The notes: generated by a model from the letters alone, not told the origin. A stretch of 64,000 nt of DNA from Streptomyces sp. Ncost-T10-10d (GCF_900091955.1 NZ_FMDF01000035.1:1-64000); one strand, 5' to 3'. Counted from the stretch's first letter, positions 50,913-58,906 are shown. Program-made: numbers and translations.

Positions 50913-52586
50913 ATGTCCCACCCCGTGCCCGAATGGGCCGACCCCCAGGTTCCCGCGGAGTCGCTCGACCCCCAGGGGCTCAGCCGCCGAGGGCTGATGC
51001 GCCGAGCCGGTCTGTTCGGTGCGGCCTTCGCCGCCGCGTCGCTGCCGCTGCCCGCGCTGGCCGACAGCCCGGGAGGCCGGTCCCAGGGACACGGTCACGG
51101 ACGCGCCCCCGACCTCGTCTATCTGGTCGGCGATCACCACAACCACTCCGTCTACAGCCATGACGCCAAATACACCTTCTCCCAGCTGGCCTCGGCAGGA
51201 CAGAAGTTCGGCCTCGACTGGATGGTCTTCACCGAACACAGCAACATCGGGCATGCCGAGCTCGGCGCCGCTCAGGAACACCGCGAGATCCTCAAGGCCC
51301 GTGCCGACAACAAGCGCATGCTGATCTTCCAGGGCCTTGAGTGGTACATCCCCGGTGCCGAGCACTGCACCGTCTTCTCGCCGCCCGGACGTCACGAAGT
51401 CGACCTCCTCACCCGCTTCGAGGAAGCCTTCGACGGCAAACTGCTCGGCTACACCGCCGGTGCCCCCACGCACCCCGACACCCCGCGGAACGAGGCGCAC
51501 GCGGTCAAGGCCCTCAAGTGGCTGGCCGAACAGCGCCGCACCCGGTACGTCGACGACGTGCTCGTCCTCGCCAACCACCCCATGCGGCTCGGCATCGACT
51601 CCCCGCACGAGATGCGCGGCTGGCGCGACGCGGCCCCCGAGATCATGATCGGCATGGAGGGTGCCCCGGGCGCCCAGGCCGGCGCGATCCCGGGCTGGCA
51701 CCCGGACACCAACATCCGCGGCGAGTACACGAATTCACCCTCCGCCGACTCCTGGCCCGGCTACCCGCGCGAGGCGTACGTCACCTACGGGGGCTTCGAC
51801 TGGGCGACCGCGACCGTCGGCGGCCTGTGGGACGCGATGCTGGCGGAGGGCAAGCTCTTCACGATCACCTCCAACTCCGACGTCCACCGCGTCGCCCAGG
51901 ACACCTGGGTCAACGGCGCCTGGCCGCCCGGACAGAACTTCGACAACACCGGCCACGTCCCCGACCCGTACAACACGACCGAGCCGCAGCCCGGCGGCGA
52001 CTTCTGGCCGGGCCAGTTCAGCCGTACGCATGTCGGCGTCACCCGGTACGGCTACCGGCAGGTGATGGAGGGACTGCGGGCCGGCCGGGTCTGGGTCGAC
52101 CACGGCCATCTCATCGACGGCATCGACGTCAAGGTGCGCGGCGAGCACGGCAACAGCGCCACACTCGGCGGCCGACTGCGTGCCCGGCGCGGCGAGAAGC
52201 TCACCCTGACCGTCACGGTGACGGCCGCCTCCCGCCACAATCCGTATGGTGTGCTGCCGAGCCTGGAGCACGTCGACGTCATCCGCGGCGCGGTCCGCGG
52301 TCCGGCCGCCGACCGCGACGACTGGCACGCCCCGGACACCCGGCTCGTCCACACCGCCGACGTCGCGGGCCGACGTGGCACGTACACCCTGAGCATCCCG
52401 GTCGGGCGCGCGGACGAGCCGTTCTACCTGCGGCTGCGCGGCAGCGACGGCAAGCGCCACGGCAAGGGATTCCTCGGCGCGTCGGTCGACCCGCACGGCC
52501 CGCTCCCGCACGAGCCCGGCAAGGGCAACCCATGGCTCGACACCTGGTTCTACACCAACCCGGTCTTCGTGGACATCGTGCGCTGA
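50913..52586 (+). CDS. Tat-exported PHP-domain phosphoesterase
   Basis: A 557-residue protein with a twin-arginine signal (SRRGLMRRAGLFGAAFAAAS, residues about 24-50, ending ALADS). A PHP-type metallo-hydrolase domain follows: LVGDHHNHSVYSHDAKYTFS near residue 72 (H-x-H and later Asp), MVFTEHSNIGH near 104, LIFQGLEWYIPGAEH near 135, LVLANHPMRLG near 213 and TSNSDVHRV near 322, together giving the metal ligands. The C-terminal 150 residues are a beta-rich domain. Folded export by Tat suits a metalloenzyme loaded in the cytoplasm. Substrate unknown; a phosphoester is assumed from the fold. Convergent with pgm over a hairpin. Confidence 0.87.
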   Translation: MSHPVPEWADPQVPAESLDPQGLSRRGLMRRAGLFGAAFAAASLPLPALADSPGGRSQGHGHGRAPDLVYLVGDHHNHSVYSHDAKYTFSQLASAGQKFGLDWMVFTEHSNIGHAELGAAQEHREILKARADNKRMLIFQGLEWYIPGAEHCTVFSPPGRHEVDLLTRFEEAFDGKLLGYTAGAPTHPDTPRNEAHAVKALKWLAEQRRTRYVDDVLVLANHPMRLGIDSPHEMRGWRDAAPEIMIGMEGAPGAQAGAIPGWHPDTNIRGEYTNSPSADSWPGYPREAYVTYGGFDWATATVGGLWDAMLAEGKLFTITSNSDVHRVAQDTWVNGAWPPGQNFDNTGHVPDPYNTTEPQPGGDFWPGQFSRTHVGVTRYGYRQVMEGLRAGRVWVDHGHLIDGIDVKVRGEHGNSATLGGRLRARRGEKLTLTVTVTAASRHNPYGVLPSLEHVDVIRGAVRGPAADRDDWHAPDTRLVHTADVAGRRGTYTLSIPVGRADEPFYLRLRGSDGKRHGKGFLGASVDPHGPLPHEPGKGNPWLDTWFYTNPVFVDIVR

Positions 52587-52598
52587 GCCTGCTGAACA

Positions 52599-52625
52599 GC
52601 CGGGGCCGCCCGAGGCGGCCCCGGC
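52599..52625. terminator. Bidirectional hairpin between PHP and pgm genes
   Basis: GCCGGGGCCGCC, loop CGA, GGCGGCCCCGGC: 12-bp perfect stem between two converging stop codons (52586 and 52631). Confidence 0.8.
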
Positions 52626-52630
52626 CGGAC

Positions 52631-54271
52631 TCAGGCGTCCAGCGCCGCGGAGACCATGGCCTTGGCCTCCTCCTGCACCCGGCCGAGATGGTCGACGCCC
52701 AGGAACGACTCGGCATAGATCTTGTACACGTCCTCGGTGCCCGATGGACGGGCGGCGAACCAGGCGTTCTCGGTGGTCACCTTGATGCCGCCGATCGGTG
52801 CGCCGTTGCCGGGCGCCTCCGTCAGCACGGCCGTGACGGGTTCACCGGCCAGGGTGTCGGCCGTGACCTGCTCGGGGGAGAGCCGTGCGAGAACCGCCTT
52901 CTGCTCGCGGTCGGCGGGGGCGTCGATCCGGGCGTACGCCGGCTCGCCGAACCGGCCGGTGAGTGCCGCGTAGTGCTCGGAGGGGGACGTGCCCGTCACC
53001 GCGAGGATCTCGGAGGCGAGCAGCGCCAGGATGATGCCGTCCTTGTCGGTCGTCCACACCGACCCGTCCCGGCGCAGGAAGGACGCCCCGGCCGATTCCT
53101 CGCCGCCGAACCCGAGCGAACCGTCGGCCAGTCCGTCCACGAACCACTTGAAGCCGACCGGCACCTCGACCAGCTCACGGCCGAGGCCGGTGGCGACCCG
53201 GTCGATCATTCCCGAGGAGACCAGGGTCTTGCCGATGCCCGCTGCGGCCGGCCACTGCTCGCGGTGGGCGTACAGGTAGTTGATGGCGACGGCGAGGTAG
53301 TGGTTCGGGTTCATCAGCCCGGCGTCGGGTGTGACGATGCCGTGCCGGTCGGCGTCGGCGTCGTTCCCGGTGGCGATCTGATAGCGGTCGCGCTGCCCGA
53401 TCAGCGAGGCCATCGCGTACGGCGAGGAGCAGTCCATCCGGATCTTCCCGTCCCAGTCCAGCGTCATGAACCGCCAGGTGGGGTCGGTCAGGGGATTGAC
53501 CACGGTCAGATCGAGCCGGTGCTGTTCGGCGATGCGGCCCCAGTACGCGACCGACGCTCCGCCCAACGGGTCGGCTCCGATGCGTACTTCTGCCGAGCGG
53601 ATCGCGTCCAGGTCGACCACGGACGGCAGGTCCGTGACGTAGCTGCCGAGGAAGTCGTACGTCCCGGTGGTCGTCGCCGCCCGTGCGCGGACGTACGGCA
53701 GCCGTCGTACGTCCTTCATTCCGGCCGCGATGATCTCGTTGGCCCGCTCCTGGATCCAGCCGGTGGCCTCGGAGCCGGCCGGGCCGCCGTTCGGCGGGTT
53801 GTACTTGAACCCGCCGTCACCGGGCGGGTTGTGGGACGGAGTGACCACCACGCCGTCGGCGAGCTGCGAGGTCCGGCCCCGGTTGTGGGTGAGGACGGCG
53901 TGCGACACCGCCGGGGTCGGGGTGTAGCCGTCGGCCGGATCGATGAGCACGGTCACGTCATTGGCGGCGAACACCTCGATGGCGGTGATCCGGGCCGGTT
54001 CCGACAGCGCATGGGTGTCGGCGCCGAGGAAGAGCGGCCCGTCCGTGCCCTGCAGCGCCCGGTACTCGCTGATGGCCTGGCTGGTGGCGGCGATGTGGTC
54101 CTCGTTGAATGCGGTGGTTGTGGACGACCCGCGATGGCCGGAAGTACCGAAGGCCACCCGCTGGCCGGGCTCGGCCGGATCCGGGTGCAGCGTGTAATAA
54201 GCCGTGACCAGCCGGGCCACATCGGTGAGATCCTCCGGCCGGGCCGGCTGTCCAGCTCGTTCGTGCGGCAT
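52631..54271 (-). CDS. pgm: Alpha-D-glucose phosphomutase
   Basis: A 546-residue phosphoglucomutase that interconverts glucose-1-P and glucose-6-P. Seen: RVAFGTSGHRGSS near residue 38, phospho-Ser loop GVVVTPSHNPPGDGGFKYN near 145, metal loop ATGNDADADRHGIVTP near 302, sugar loop GFGGEESAGASFLRR near 385, and phosphate loop AARPSGTEDVYKIYAES near 515. Length is standard for the Pgm form. GGAGGAG precedes the ATG at 54271. It supplies sugar-1-phosphates for cell-wall, glycogen and exopolysaccharide synthesis; it is about 20 kb from the exopolysaccharide locus and not part of it. Confidence 0.96.
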   Translation of the reverse strand: MPHERAGQPARPEDLTDVARLVTAYYTLHPDPAEPGQRVAFGTSGHRGSSTTTAFNEDHIAATSQAISEYRALQGTDGPLFLGADTHALSEPARITAIEVFAANDVTVLIDPADGYTPTPAVSHAVLTHNRGRTSQLADGVVVTPSHNPPGDGGFKYNPPNGGPAGSEATGWIQERANEIIAAGMKDVRRLPYVRARAATTTGTYDFLGSYVTDLPSVVDLDAIRSAEVRIGADPLGGASVAYWGRIAEQHRLDLTVVNPLTDPTWRFMTLDWDGKIRMDCSSPYAMASLIGQRDRYQIATGNDADADRHGIVTPDAGLMNPNHYLAVAINYLYAHREQWPAAAGIGKTLVSSGMIDRVATGLGRELVEVPVGFKWFVDGLADGSLGFGGEESAGASFLRRDGSVWTTDKDGIILALLASEILAVTGTSPSEHYAALTGRFGEPAYARIDAPADREQKAVLARLSPEQVTADTLAGEPVTAVLTEAPGNGAPIGGIKVTTENAWFAARPSGTEDVYKIYAESFLGVDHLGRVQEEAKAMVSAALDA

Positions 54272-54515
54272 CTGCCCACTCCTCCGTATCGGTCGGTCCT
54301 TGCGATCTTCCCCTCCCTTATTTTCATGGGTGGCCTGCGCCGGTCCGCCACTGCCCCGCCGTGGACACGCACCGGCGCGGAGGGGAGGGCCGGCCCGATG
54401 AACAGCCCAAATCCTGTGGAGGCGTGGCTCGGCCCGACATATGTTCGTCCAGGATGACGAGCAGTTCACCGCCGATGGCGTCACATGGCGGGTTCCGGAC
54501 GAACAGGGAGACGAG

Positions 54516-54998
54516 ATGACACCGAACGAGTCCACGGCGGCCGACCGTGTCCTGCTGCGCGAGGCCGCCGCCGAGGACGCGGAGCCGCTCACCCGGCTCT
54601 TCCTCGCCTCCCGCGCCGCAGCCATGCCGTACCTGCCGAGGGTGCACAGCGACGAGGACACGCTGGCCTGGATGACCCATGTCGTCCTTCCCGGAACAAC
54701 GGTGTGGATCGCCGAGACCGGGACCGGGGAGGTGCTGGGGTTCGCCTCCCTCGACGGAACCGAGCTGGAACACCTGTATCTGCGACCCGATGTACGGCGT
54801 CGGGGCATCGGCTCGCTGCTCCTGGCCAAGGCGCGCGAGATCGCCCCCGACGAACTCACTCTCTACGTCTTCCAGCGCAACACCGACGCCCGGGCCTTCT
54901 ACGAGCGGTACGGCTTCACCGCGGTCGGGTTCGACGACGGCAGCCGCAACGAGGAGAAGGAACCGGACGTCAGGTACCGGTGGACCGCGAACGGCTGA
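54516..54998 (+). CDS. GNAT family N-acetyltransferase
   Basis: A 160-residue acetyltransferase. Seen: LREAAAEDAEPLTRLFLASR near residue 14, VWIAETGTGEVLGFASLDG near 66, the acetyl-CoA loop LYLRPDVRRRGIGSLLLAKA near 88 with the R-x2-G-x-G pattern (RRRGIG), and FQRNTDARAFYERYGFTAVG near 120. ATG 54516 follows GGGAGACGAG and is preferred over the in-frame ATG at 54441. It transfers acetyl to an amine; substrate unknown. Lies between pgm (divergent) and a stretch of decayed genes. Confidence 0.9.
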   Translation: MTPNESTAADRVLLREAAAEDAEPLTRLFLASRAAAMPYLPRVHSDEDTLAWMTHVVLPGTTVWIAETGTGEVLGFASLDGTELEHLYLRPDVRRRGIGSLLLAKAREIAPDELTLYVFQRNTDARAFYERYGFTAVGFDDGSRNEEKEPDVRYRWTANG

Positions 54999-55069
54999 TG
55001 GCCCGCCCCGTCCGGGATGAATGCGCGGGTACATCCATGTCACTTGCGTGGGCTTCCCGGCGATCACGC

Positions 55070-55225
55070 TCGAGGAACTTCAGCAACTACGGCTCAGGCG
55101 TGGGCTCCACGCCCCCGGCGCGGACATCGTCTCCGTCGGGCTCGGCGGCGGTTCCGTCACACTCGACGGAACTTCCATGGCTGGTGGGCATGTTGCCGAT
55201 GTCGCCGCCCTCTGCAGGCAGAGGA
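55070..55225 (+). pseudogene. Remnant of a subtilisin-like serine protease
   Basis: In one frame NFSNYGSGV, then after a frameshift near 55105 HAPGADIVSVGLGGGSVTLD and GTSMAGGHVADVAALC. These correspond to the subtilase stretch F-S-N-Y-G, A-P-G-x-D-I and the catalytic-Ser motif GTSMAxPHVAGxAAL, with Pro replaced by Gly and the following Gly by Asp. The Asp and His catalytic regions are absent. Only about 50 codons remain. A clear relic. Confidence 0.7.
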
Positions 55226-55319
55226 GCCCGGGCGCCACGCCGAGGGCCAATCGCGTTCCGGCTCGACGACCAGTCCACCAGGGACGTCCTGTCCTGCCTG
55301 AGCCCGGTTCGCCGAACCG

Positions 55320-55595
55320 TGTGACCGGATCCGGGACCCGATGCACTTCCGCTCGGGCGGCACCGGCCCGGGACGCGACGGGTGCCGGGCGCCGCTGCCG
55401 TGGTCGGCGCAGGCATCGTACGCCGGCTTCGGCTCCACCACGGGGCCGTGGCTTCCGCAGCCGGCCGACCGGTCCTCGTATGCCGCCGACCGGCAGAGCA
55501 CCGATCCGCAGTCGATGCTCAGCCTCTACCGCGATGCTCTGGGGCTGCGCCGGACCGAGCCGGGCTTCCAGGGGCGGCGGGTTCCGGGCCACGGT
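55320..55595 (+). pseudogene. Remnant of a GH13 alpha-glucosidase
   Basis: IRDPMHFRSGGTGPGRDGCR followed by APLPWSAQASYAGFGSTTGP, WLPQPADRSSYAADRQSTDP and QSMLSLYRDALGLRRTEPGF. This is the stretch before the C-terminal domain of GH13 alpha-glucosidases (RDP, GRDGCRxPLPW, WLPQP, DPxSMLxLYRxALxLRR). The catalytic barrel upstream and the end are missing. It directly follows the subtilase relic, so a deletion seems to have joined two unrelated genes. Confidence 0.75.
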
Positions 55596-55657
55596 GATCC
55601 GTGCTGTGGGCCTGCCGCAGGATCGCGGGGGGACGAGGGCTGCGGCACAGTGGGCAT

Positions 55658-55975
55658 ATGGACGATCTGAATGCCCTCGCCGACGAGCATCTGACCGCGG
55701 CCCGCACCTCGGCACACGGCCGCAGCGCCCACCGTCTGCTGCATGAGGAACCCCTGCGCCAGACCGTCATCGCCCTCACCTCCGGCTCCGCCCTCGACGA
55801 GCACAACGCACCCGCCGCGGCCTCCCTCCAGGTGCTCCGCGGCAGAGTGCGCCTCACGGCGCCCTCCGGCGATGTGGAGCTGAGTGCCGGAGGACTCCAC
55901 CCGATCCCGCAGGAGCGGCACGGGCTGCTGGCGCTGGAGGACGCCGTAGTGCTGCTGACGACCGTCAACGAGTGA
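55658..55975 (+). CDS. Small cupin-fold protein
   Basis: A 105-residue single-domain cupin: ALADEHLTAARTSAHGRSAH, QTVIALTSGSALDEHNAPAA near residue 37 and VLRGRVRLTAPSGDVELSAG near 58, then GLHPIPQERHGLLALEDAV near 79. It keeps a His in DEHNAP and in QERHG but lacks the full cupin metal set. Such small proteins are common in streptomycetes and often bind small ligands. ATG 55658. Its 3' end overlaps the convergent MFS gene by 11 bp. Function unknown. Confidence 0.82.
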   Translation: MDDLNALADEHLTAARTSAHGRSAHRLLHEEPLRQTVIALTSGSALDEHNAPAAASLQVLRGRVRLTAPSGDVELSAGGLHPIPQERHGLLALEDAVVLLTTVNE

Positions 55976-57230
55976 CGGCAATGGACCCGGGACGTGCGGC
56001 GGAGGCCATCCGGACGCGCTCCAGGACCCACAGCACAAGGCTTCCGGCGGCCAGCGAACCGCCCAGCACGCAGATGCCGCTCCAGCCTGCCCGCACCCAG
56101 ACCACCGAAGCGAGCGCGGCTCCGGCCGCCCCGCCCATGAAGAAGAGCGTCATGAATCCGGAGTTGATCCGGTTGCGGGCCTCCGGGCGGAGCGCGTAGA
56201 TCACATTCTGGGCGCTGTTGAGCCCTGCCTGCTGGGCGATGTTCAGCGAGATCACCCCGAGCGCCAGCCACAGCAGGGAGGACTCGCCCGCCAGCAGCGG
56301 CAGCCAGGAGAGCGTGAGCAGCGCGGCCGCCGTTCCCGACACCGCCTGTACCCGGCCGTGGTCGCTCAACCGGGCCGCGAAGTTCATGCCCACCACACCG
56401 ATGACGCCCACCAGACCGAAGAGTCCGATGGCGGCCGCGTTCCAGCGGAAAGGGGGCCGGGTCAGCAGAAACGTCAGCGCGGTCAGCTGCACGCTGTACG
56501 AGGCCATGGAGAACGCGCCGATGGCTGCCCGCCAGCGCAGCAGAGGCTCCTGCCTGAGCAGGGACAGTGTGGAGCGCAGAAGTCCGGTGTACGACATCGG
56601 GGCCGCGTCGCGCTGCCGGGGCAGCCGGGGGAGCCGTTTGTGCAGGAGTATCGCCATGACGGCCATGAGCAGCGCGTTCACCCAGTACGCGGTTCGCCAG
56701 CCGCCGAGCTCGGACAGCGCGCCGGAGGCCATCCGCCCGAACAGCCCGCCGAGCAGGACACCGGACATGACGACGCCGACGATCCTGCCGCGTTCGGCCG
56801 GGGCCGCGAGCGTCGCCGCGAACGGCACCACGACCTGCGCGCCGACGGAGGTCAGCGCGGTGAGCAGGGTCCCTGCGATCAGCAGGGGGCCGGTGGGGGC
56901 AGCGGCCGTGGCCAGGAGGAAGAAGGCGGTCAGCGCGAACAGGCTCACGGCGAGTCGTCGGCGTTCCATGACGTCCCCGAGGGGAACGAGCAGGATCAGG
57001 CCCAGCGCGTATCCGGCCTGGGCGGCGGTCACGATCAGCCCCGCCACGGTGACACCGATGTGCAGATTCACCTCGATGATGTCGAGCAGCGGCTGCGCGA
57101 AGTAGTTGCCGGCGGCCGAGAGTCCGGCAGCAAGGGCCATCAGCAGGACCAGGCCGCGTCCGAGAGCGGGCGAATCGGGGAGAGTGCGCGGGACGGCCCG
57201 GCTTCGGGTCCCGTGTGTGGAATGAGCCAT
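55965..57230 (-). CDS. MFS transporter
   Basis: A 421-residue major-facilitator protein with 12 predicted helices. Seen: GNYFAQPLLDIIEVNLHIGV near residue 42 after helix 1, the loop 2-3 motif LVPLGDVMERRRLAVSLFAL near 80 (G-D-x3-R-R-R), a central loop with LPRLPRQRDAAP near 200, and helix-rich second half. The N-terminal pattern resembles the AraJ/YdhP-like drug and sugar efflux set. ATG 57230 is preferred over 57260 because GAGGG lies before it. Divergent from a LysR gene with a palindrome between, so it is probably LysR-regulated. Substrate unknown. Confidence 0.9.
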   Translation of the reverse strand: MAHSTHGTRSRAVPRTLPDSPALGRGLVLLMALAAGLSAAGNYFAQPLLDIIEVNLHIGVTVAGLIVTAAQAGYALGLILLVPLGDVMERRRLAVSLFALTAFFLLATAAAPTGPLLIAGTLLTALTSVGAQVVVPFAATLAAPAERGRIVGVVMSGVLLGGLFGRMASGALSELGGWRTAYWVNALLMAVMAILLHKRLPRLPRQRDAAPMSYTGLLRSTLSLLRQEPLLRWRAAIGAFSMASYSVQLTALTFLLTRPPFRWNAAAIGLFGLVGVIGVVGMNFAARLSDHGRVQAVSGTAAALLTLSWLPLLAGESSLLWLALGVISLNIAQQAGLNSAQNVIYALRPEARNRINSGFMTLFFMGGAAGAALASVVWVRAGWSGICVLGGSLAAGSLVLWVLERVRMASAARPGSIAVTR

Positions 57231-57289
57231 GTCCCTCAGCGTCGGGGATCCACCATCCATGAGTCCAACACATGTTTTTCATTTCATCG

Positions 57290-57304
57290 ATCGTGATTCA
57301 CGAT
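57290..57304. promoter_or_regulatory. LysR-type operator
   Basis: ATCGTGATTCACGAT, a perfect 7-bp inverted repeat around one base, placed 6 bp upstream of the LysR start and 60 bp upstream of the MFS start. The form T-N11-A fits LysR-type binding sites. Confidence 0.65.
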
Positions 57305-57310
57305 GGATGG

Positions 57311-58186
57311 ATGGAACTTCAGCAGATGCGTTACGTCGTCGCGGTGGCCGAACTGGGGAACTTCACCCGCGCCGCGAAGAGGTGCCTGGTCGTCCAGTCC
57401 GCATTGAGTCATCAGATCGCCCGACTGGAGAAGGAGCTGGGGGCCCGGCTCTTCGACCGCACCAGCCGTCAGGTGCGGCTCACCGCGGCGGGCGAGGCGT
57501 TCCTGCCGGAGGCCAGGCAGGCGCTGGACGCGGCGGAGCGGGCCCGTGCCGAAGTGGCCGCCACGGCGGGGGAGGTCCGCGGGCGCCTGGCGGTCGGAGC
57601 CATCCCGACCGTCGCGGCGGTCGATATCCCGGCCGCGCTGCGGGCGTTCCACCTCCGCTATCCGAAGGTGCACATCGTCCTGCGTGACGGGGCGAGCAAG
57701 GACCTGGTCCAGGAGGTGCGGGACGGCGTGCTCGACGTGGCGTTCCTGGGCGTGCTGCCGAGCTACCGGCCGAAGGGCGTGAGCGATCACGAACTCGCCA
57801 CGGGCGAACTGGTCGCCGTCGTGGCCCCCACCCACTCCCTGGCCGGCGAGGCGGAAGTGGGTCTGGAACGGCTGGCGAAGGAGATGTTCGTCGACTACCC
57901 GGACGGCACCGCGGCCCGGGCGCAGTCGGAAGAGGCGTTCGCGGCGATGGGGCTCACCCGCGAGGTGGCCTTCGAGGTCAGCGGTACCGATTTCATCGTC
58001 CGGCTGGTCCGCAGCGGGCTCGGCATCGCCATGCTTCCGGCCGCCTTCGCCGCGGAACTGACCGGCGTACAGGTGCTGCCCGTCCGCGACGCGCCCGCCC
58101 GCACGGAGCGGCTGGTCTGGAGCCGCTTCCGCCCCACCCCGGCCGCTGCGGCATTCCTGACCGGACTCGGTGTCGACGCCGGCTGA
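57311..58186 (+). CDS. LysR-family transcriptional regulator
   Basis: A 291-residue LysR regulator. HTH at residues 1-60: MRYVVAVAELGNFTRAAKRC, VVQSALSHQIARLEKELGAR, LFDRTSRQVRLTAAGE. The effector domain starts near residue 90 (GRLAVGAIPTVAAVDIPAAL) with VLDVAFLGVLPSYRPKGVSD and SGLGIAMLPAAFAAEL in expected positions. ATG 57311 gives the canonical start MELQQMRYVV. Divergent from the MFS transporter, which it likely controls together with its own gene through the palindrome at 57290. Effector unknown. Confidence 0.94.
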   Translation: MELQQMRYVVAVAELGNFTRAAKRCLVVQSALSHQIARLEKELGARLFDRTSRQVRLTAAGEAFLPEARQALDAAERARAEVAATAGEVRGRLAVGAIPTVAAVDIPAALRAFHLRYPKVHIVLRDGASKDLVQEVRDGVLDVAFLGVLPSYRPKGVSDHELATGELVAVVAPTHSLAGEAEVGLERLAKEMFVDYPDGTAARAQSEEAFAAMGLTREVAFEVSGTDFIVRLVRSGLGIAMLPAAFAAELTGVQVLPVRDAPARTERLVWSRFRPTPAAAAFLTGLGVDAG

Positions 58187-58195
58187 ACACTCCCT

Positions 58196-58336
58196 TCAGA
58201 CCTCCGGCAGCGCCCGTCGGCGGCTCCGCAGGAAGTCCCGCTCGGCCGAGTTCTCCGCGCGGTCGACAGGTCCGCCGGCCGGGGAATGCGGAGCGGGTGT
58301 GCCTGCCAGGGTGGCAGGACCGGGTGCACCGGCCAT
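58196..58336 (-). pseudogene. Collapsed ECF sigma factor gene, first and last codons only
   Basis: A 46-residue frame starting at an ATG that overlaps the YCII stop (TGATG at 58338-58334), as ECF sigma genes next to YCII genes usually do. It begins MAGAPGPATLAGTPAPHSPA and ends NSAERDFLRSRRRALPEV. The end resembles the last helix of the DUF6596 type ECF sigma factors (NxAERxFLxRRLxEL). Sigma domains 2 and 4 are absent, so about 350 codons have been lost in frame. Non-functional as a sigma factor. Confidence 0.65.
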
Positions 58337-58692
58337 CAGCCTTCCGCTTCACCTTCGAACGGGCGGACCTCGATGGGCAGCGTGATAGCCCGTGCGGCCT
58401 TGCGGCCCCAGTCGAGGGCGGCATCCGGATCGGGCGCCTTGATGATGCACAGTCCGCCGAGGTACTCCTTCCCCTCGATGTACGGGCCGTCGGTGAGCAT
58501 CGTGTCGCCGTCCTTCGCCCGCACGACGGTGGCCGTGGTCGGGGAGCTCAGTCCGCCGGCGAACACCCGGGCCCCGGCCTGTTGGAGCTCCTGGTGGAAG
58601 CCGTCCACGTTCCGCATGATCTGTTCCAGTGCCTCGGGGGAGGGCGGCTCGCCCTCGGACGGTGTGACCACGCTGAGCAGGTAGTGCTTCAT
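58336..58692 (-). CDS. YCII-related domain protein
   Basis: A 118-residue protein of the YCII/DGPF fold. Seen: MKHYLLSVVTPSEGEPPSPE at the start, ARVFAGGLSSPTTATVVRAK near residue 42, LTDGPYIEGKEYLGGLCIIK near 66 (containing the DGPY/F motif of the DGPF subgroup) and AARAITLPIEVRPFEG at the end. Members pair with ECF sigma factors, as the adjacent remnant confirms. No enzymatic role is proven for the family. Transcribed away from the 20-bp repeat array at 58741-58820, which lies 48 bp before its start. Confidence 0.9.
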   Translation of the reverse strand: MKHYLLSVVTPSEGEPPSPEALEQIMRNVDGFHQELQQAGARVFAGGLSSPTTATVVRAKDGDTMLTDGPYIEGKEYLGGLCIIKAPDPDAALDWGRKAARAITLPIEVRPFEGEAEG

Positions 58693-58740
58693 GGTGTGCC
58701 TCCTCGGATGCGACGCCGACGGCCTGCCGGTGTCTCACCC

Positions 58741-58820
58741 TCTATACGAACGGGTACCGCCCTATACAAACGGGTACCGCCCTATACAAACGGGTACCAC
58801 CCGATACGAACGGGTACCGC
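58741..58820. repeat. Array of four 20-bp direct repeats
   Basis: Four units in exact 20-bp register starting at 58741, 58761, 58781 and 58801; the second is CCTATACAAACGGGTACCGC. The common core is ATACRAACGGGTACC. The period equals about two helix turns, so all units face one side of the DNA. The array lies between the divergent YCII and acetyltransferase genes, a suitable position for cooperative regulator binding. Confidence 0.9.
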
Positions 58821-58873
58821 CCGGATCGACACGGAACACGGCCGTGCTCGGAGAATTTCTCCCACAAGGCTTG

Positions 58874-58887
58874 TGGGAGCGCTCCCA
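58874..58887. promoter_or_regulatory. Perfect CebR-type operator
   Basis: TGGGAGCGCTCCCA, a perfect 14-bp palindrome identical to the CebR box known from streptomycete cellobiose uptake genes. It overlaps a second palindrome, CCCACAAGGCTTGTGGG (58861-58877), and ends 19 bp before the acetyltransferase ATG. Confidence 0.8.
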
Positions 58888-58906
58888 GGATCGGCAGGAT
58901 GAGGAA

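Noticed and set aside
51341..54457. Plus-strand frame of over 1000 codons across the PHP and pgm genes
   Set aside because: Runs through two convergent genes with intact catalytic motifs and through a terminator hairpin; composition is typical of a shadow frame.
58741..58820. Possible CRISPR or plasmid origin
   Set aside because: No spacers between the 20-bp units, no cas or rep gene nearby; the setting is a divergent promoter region.
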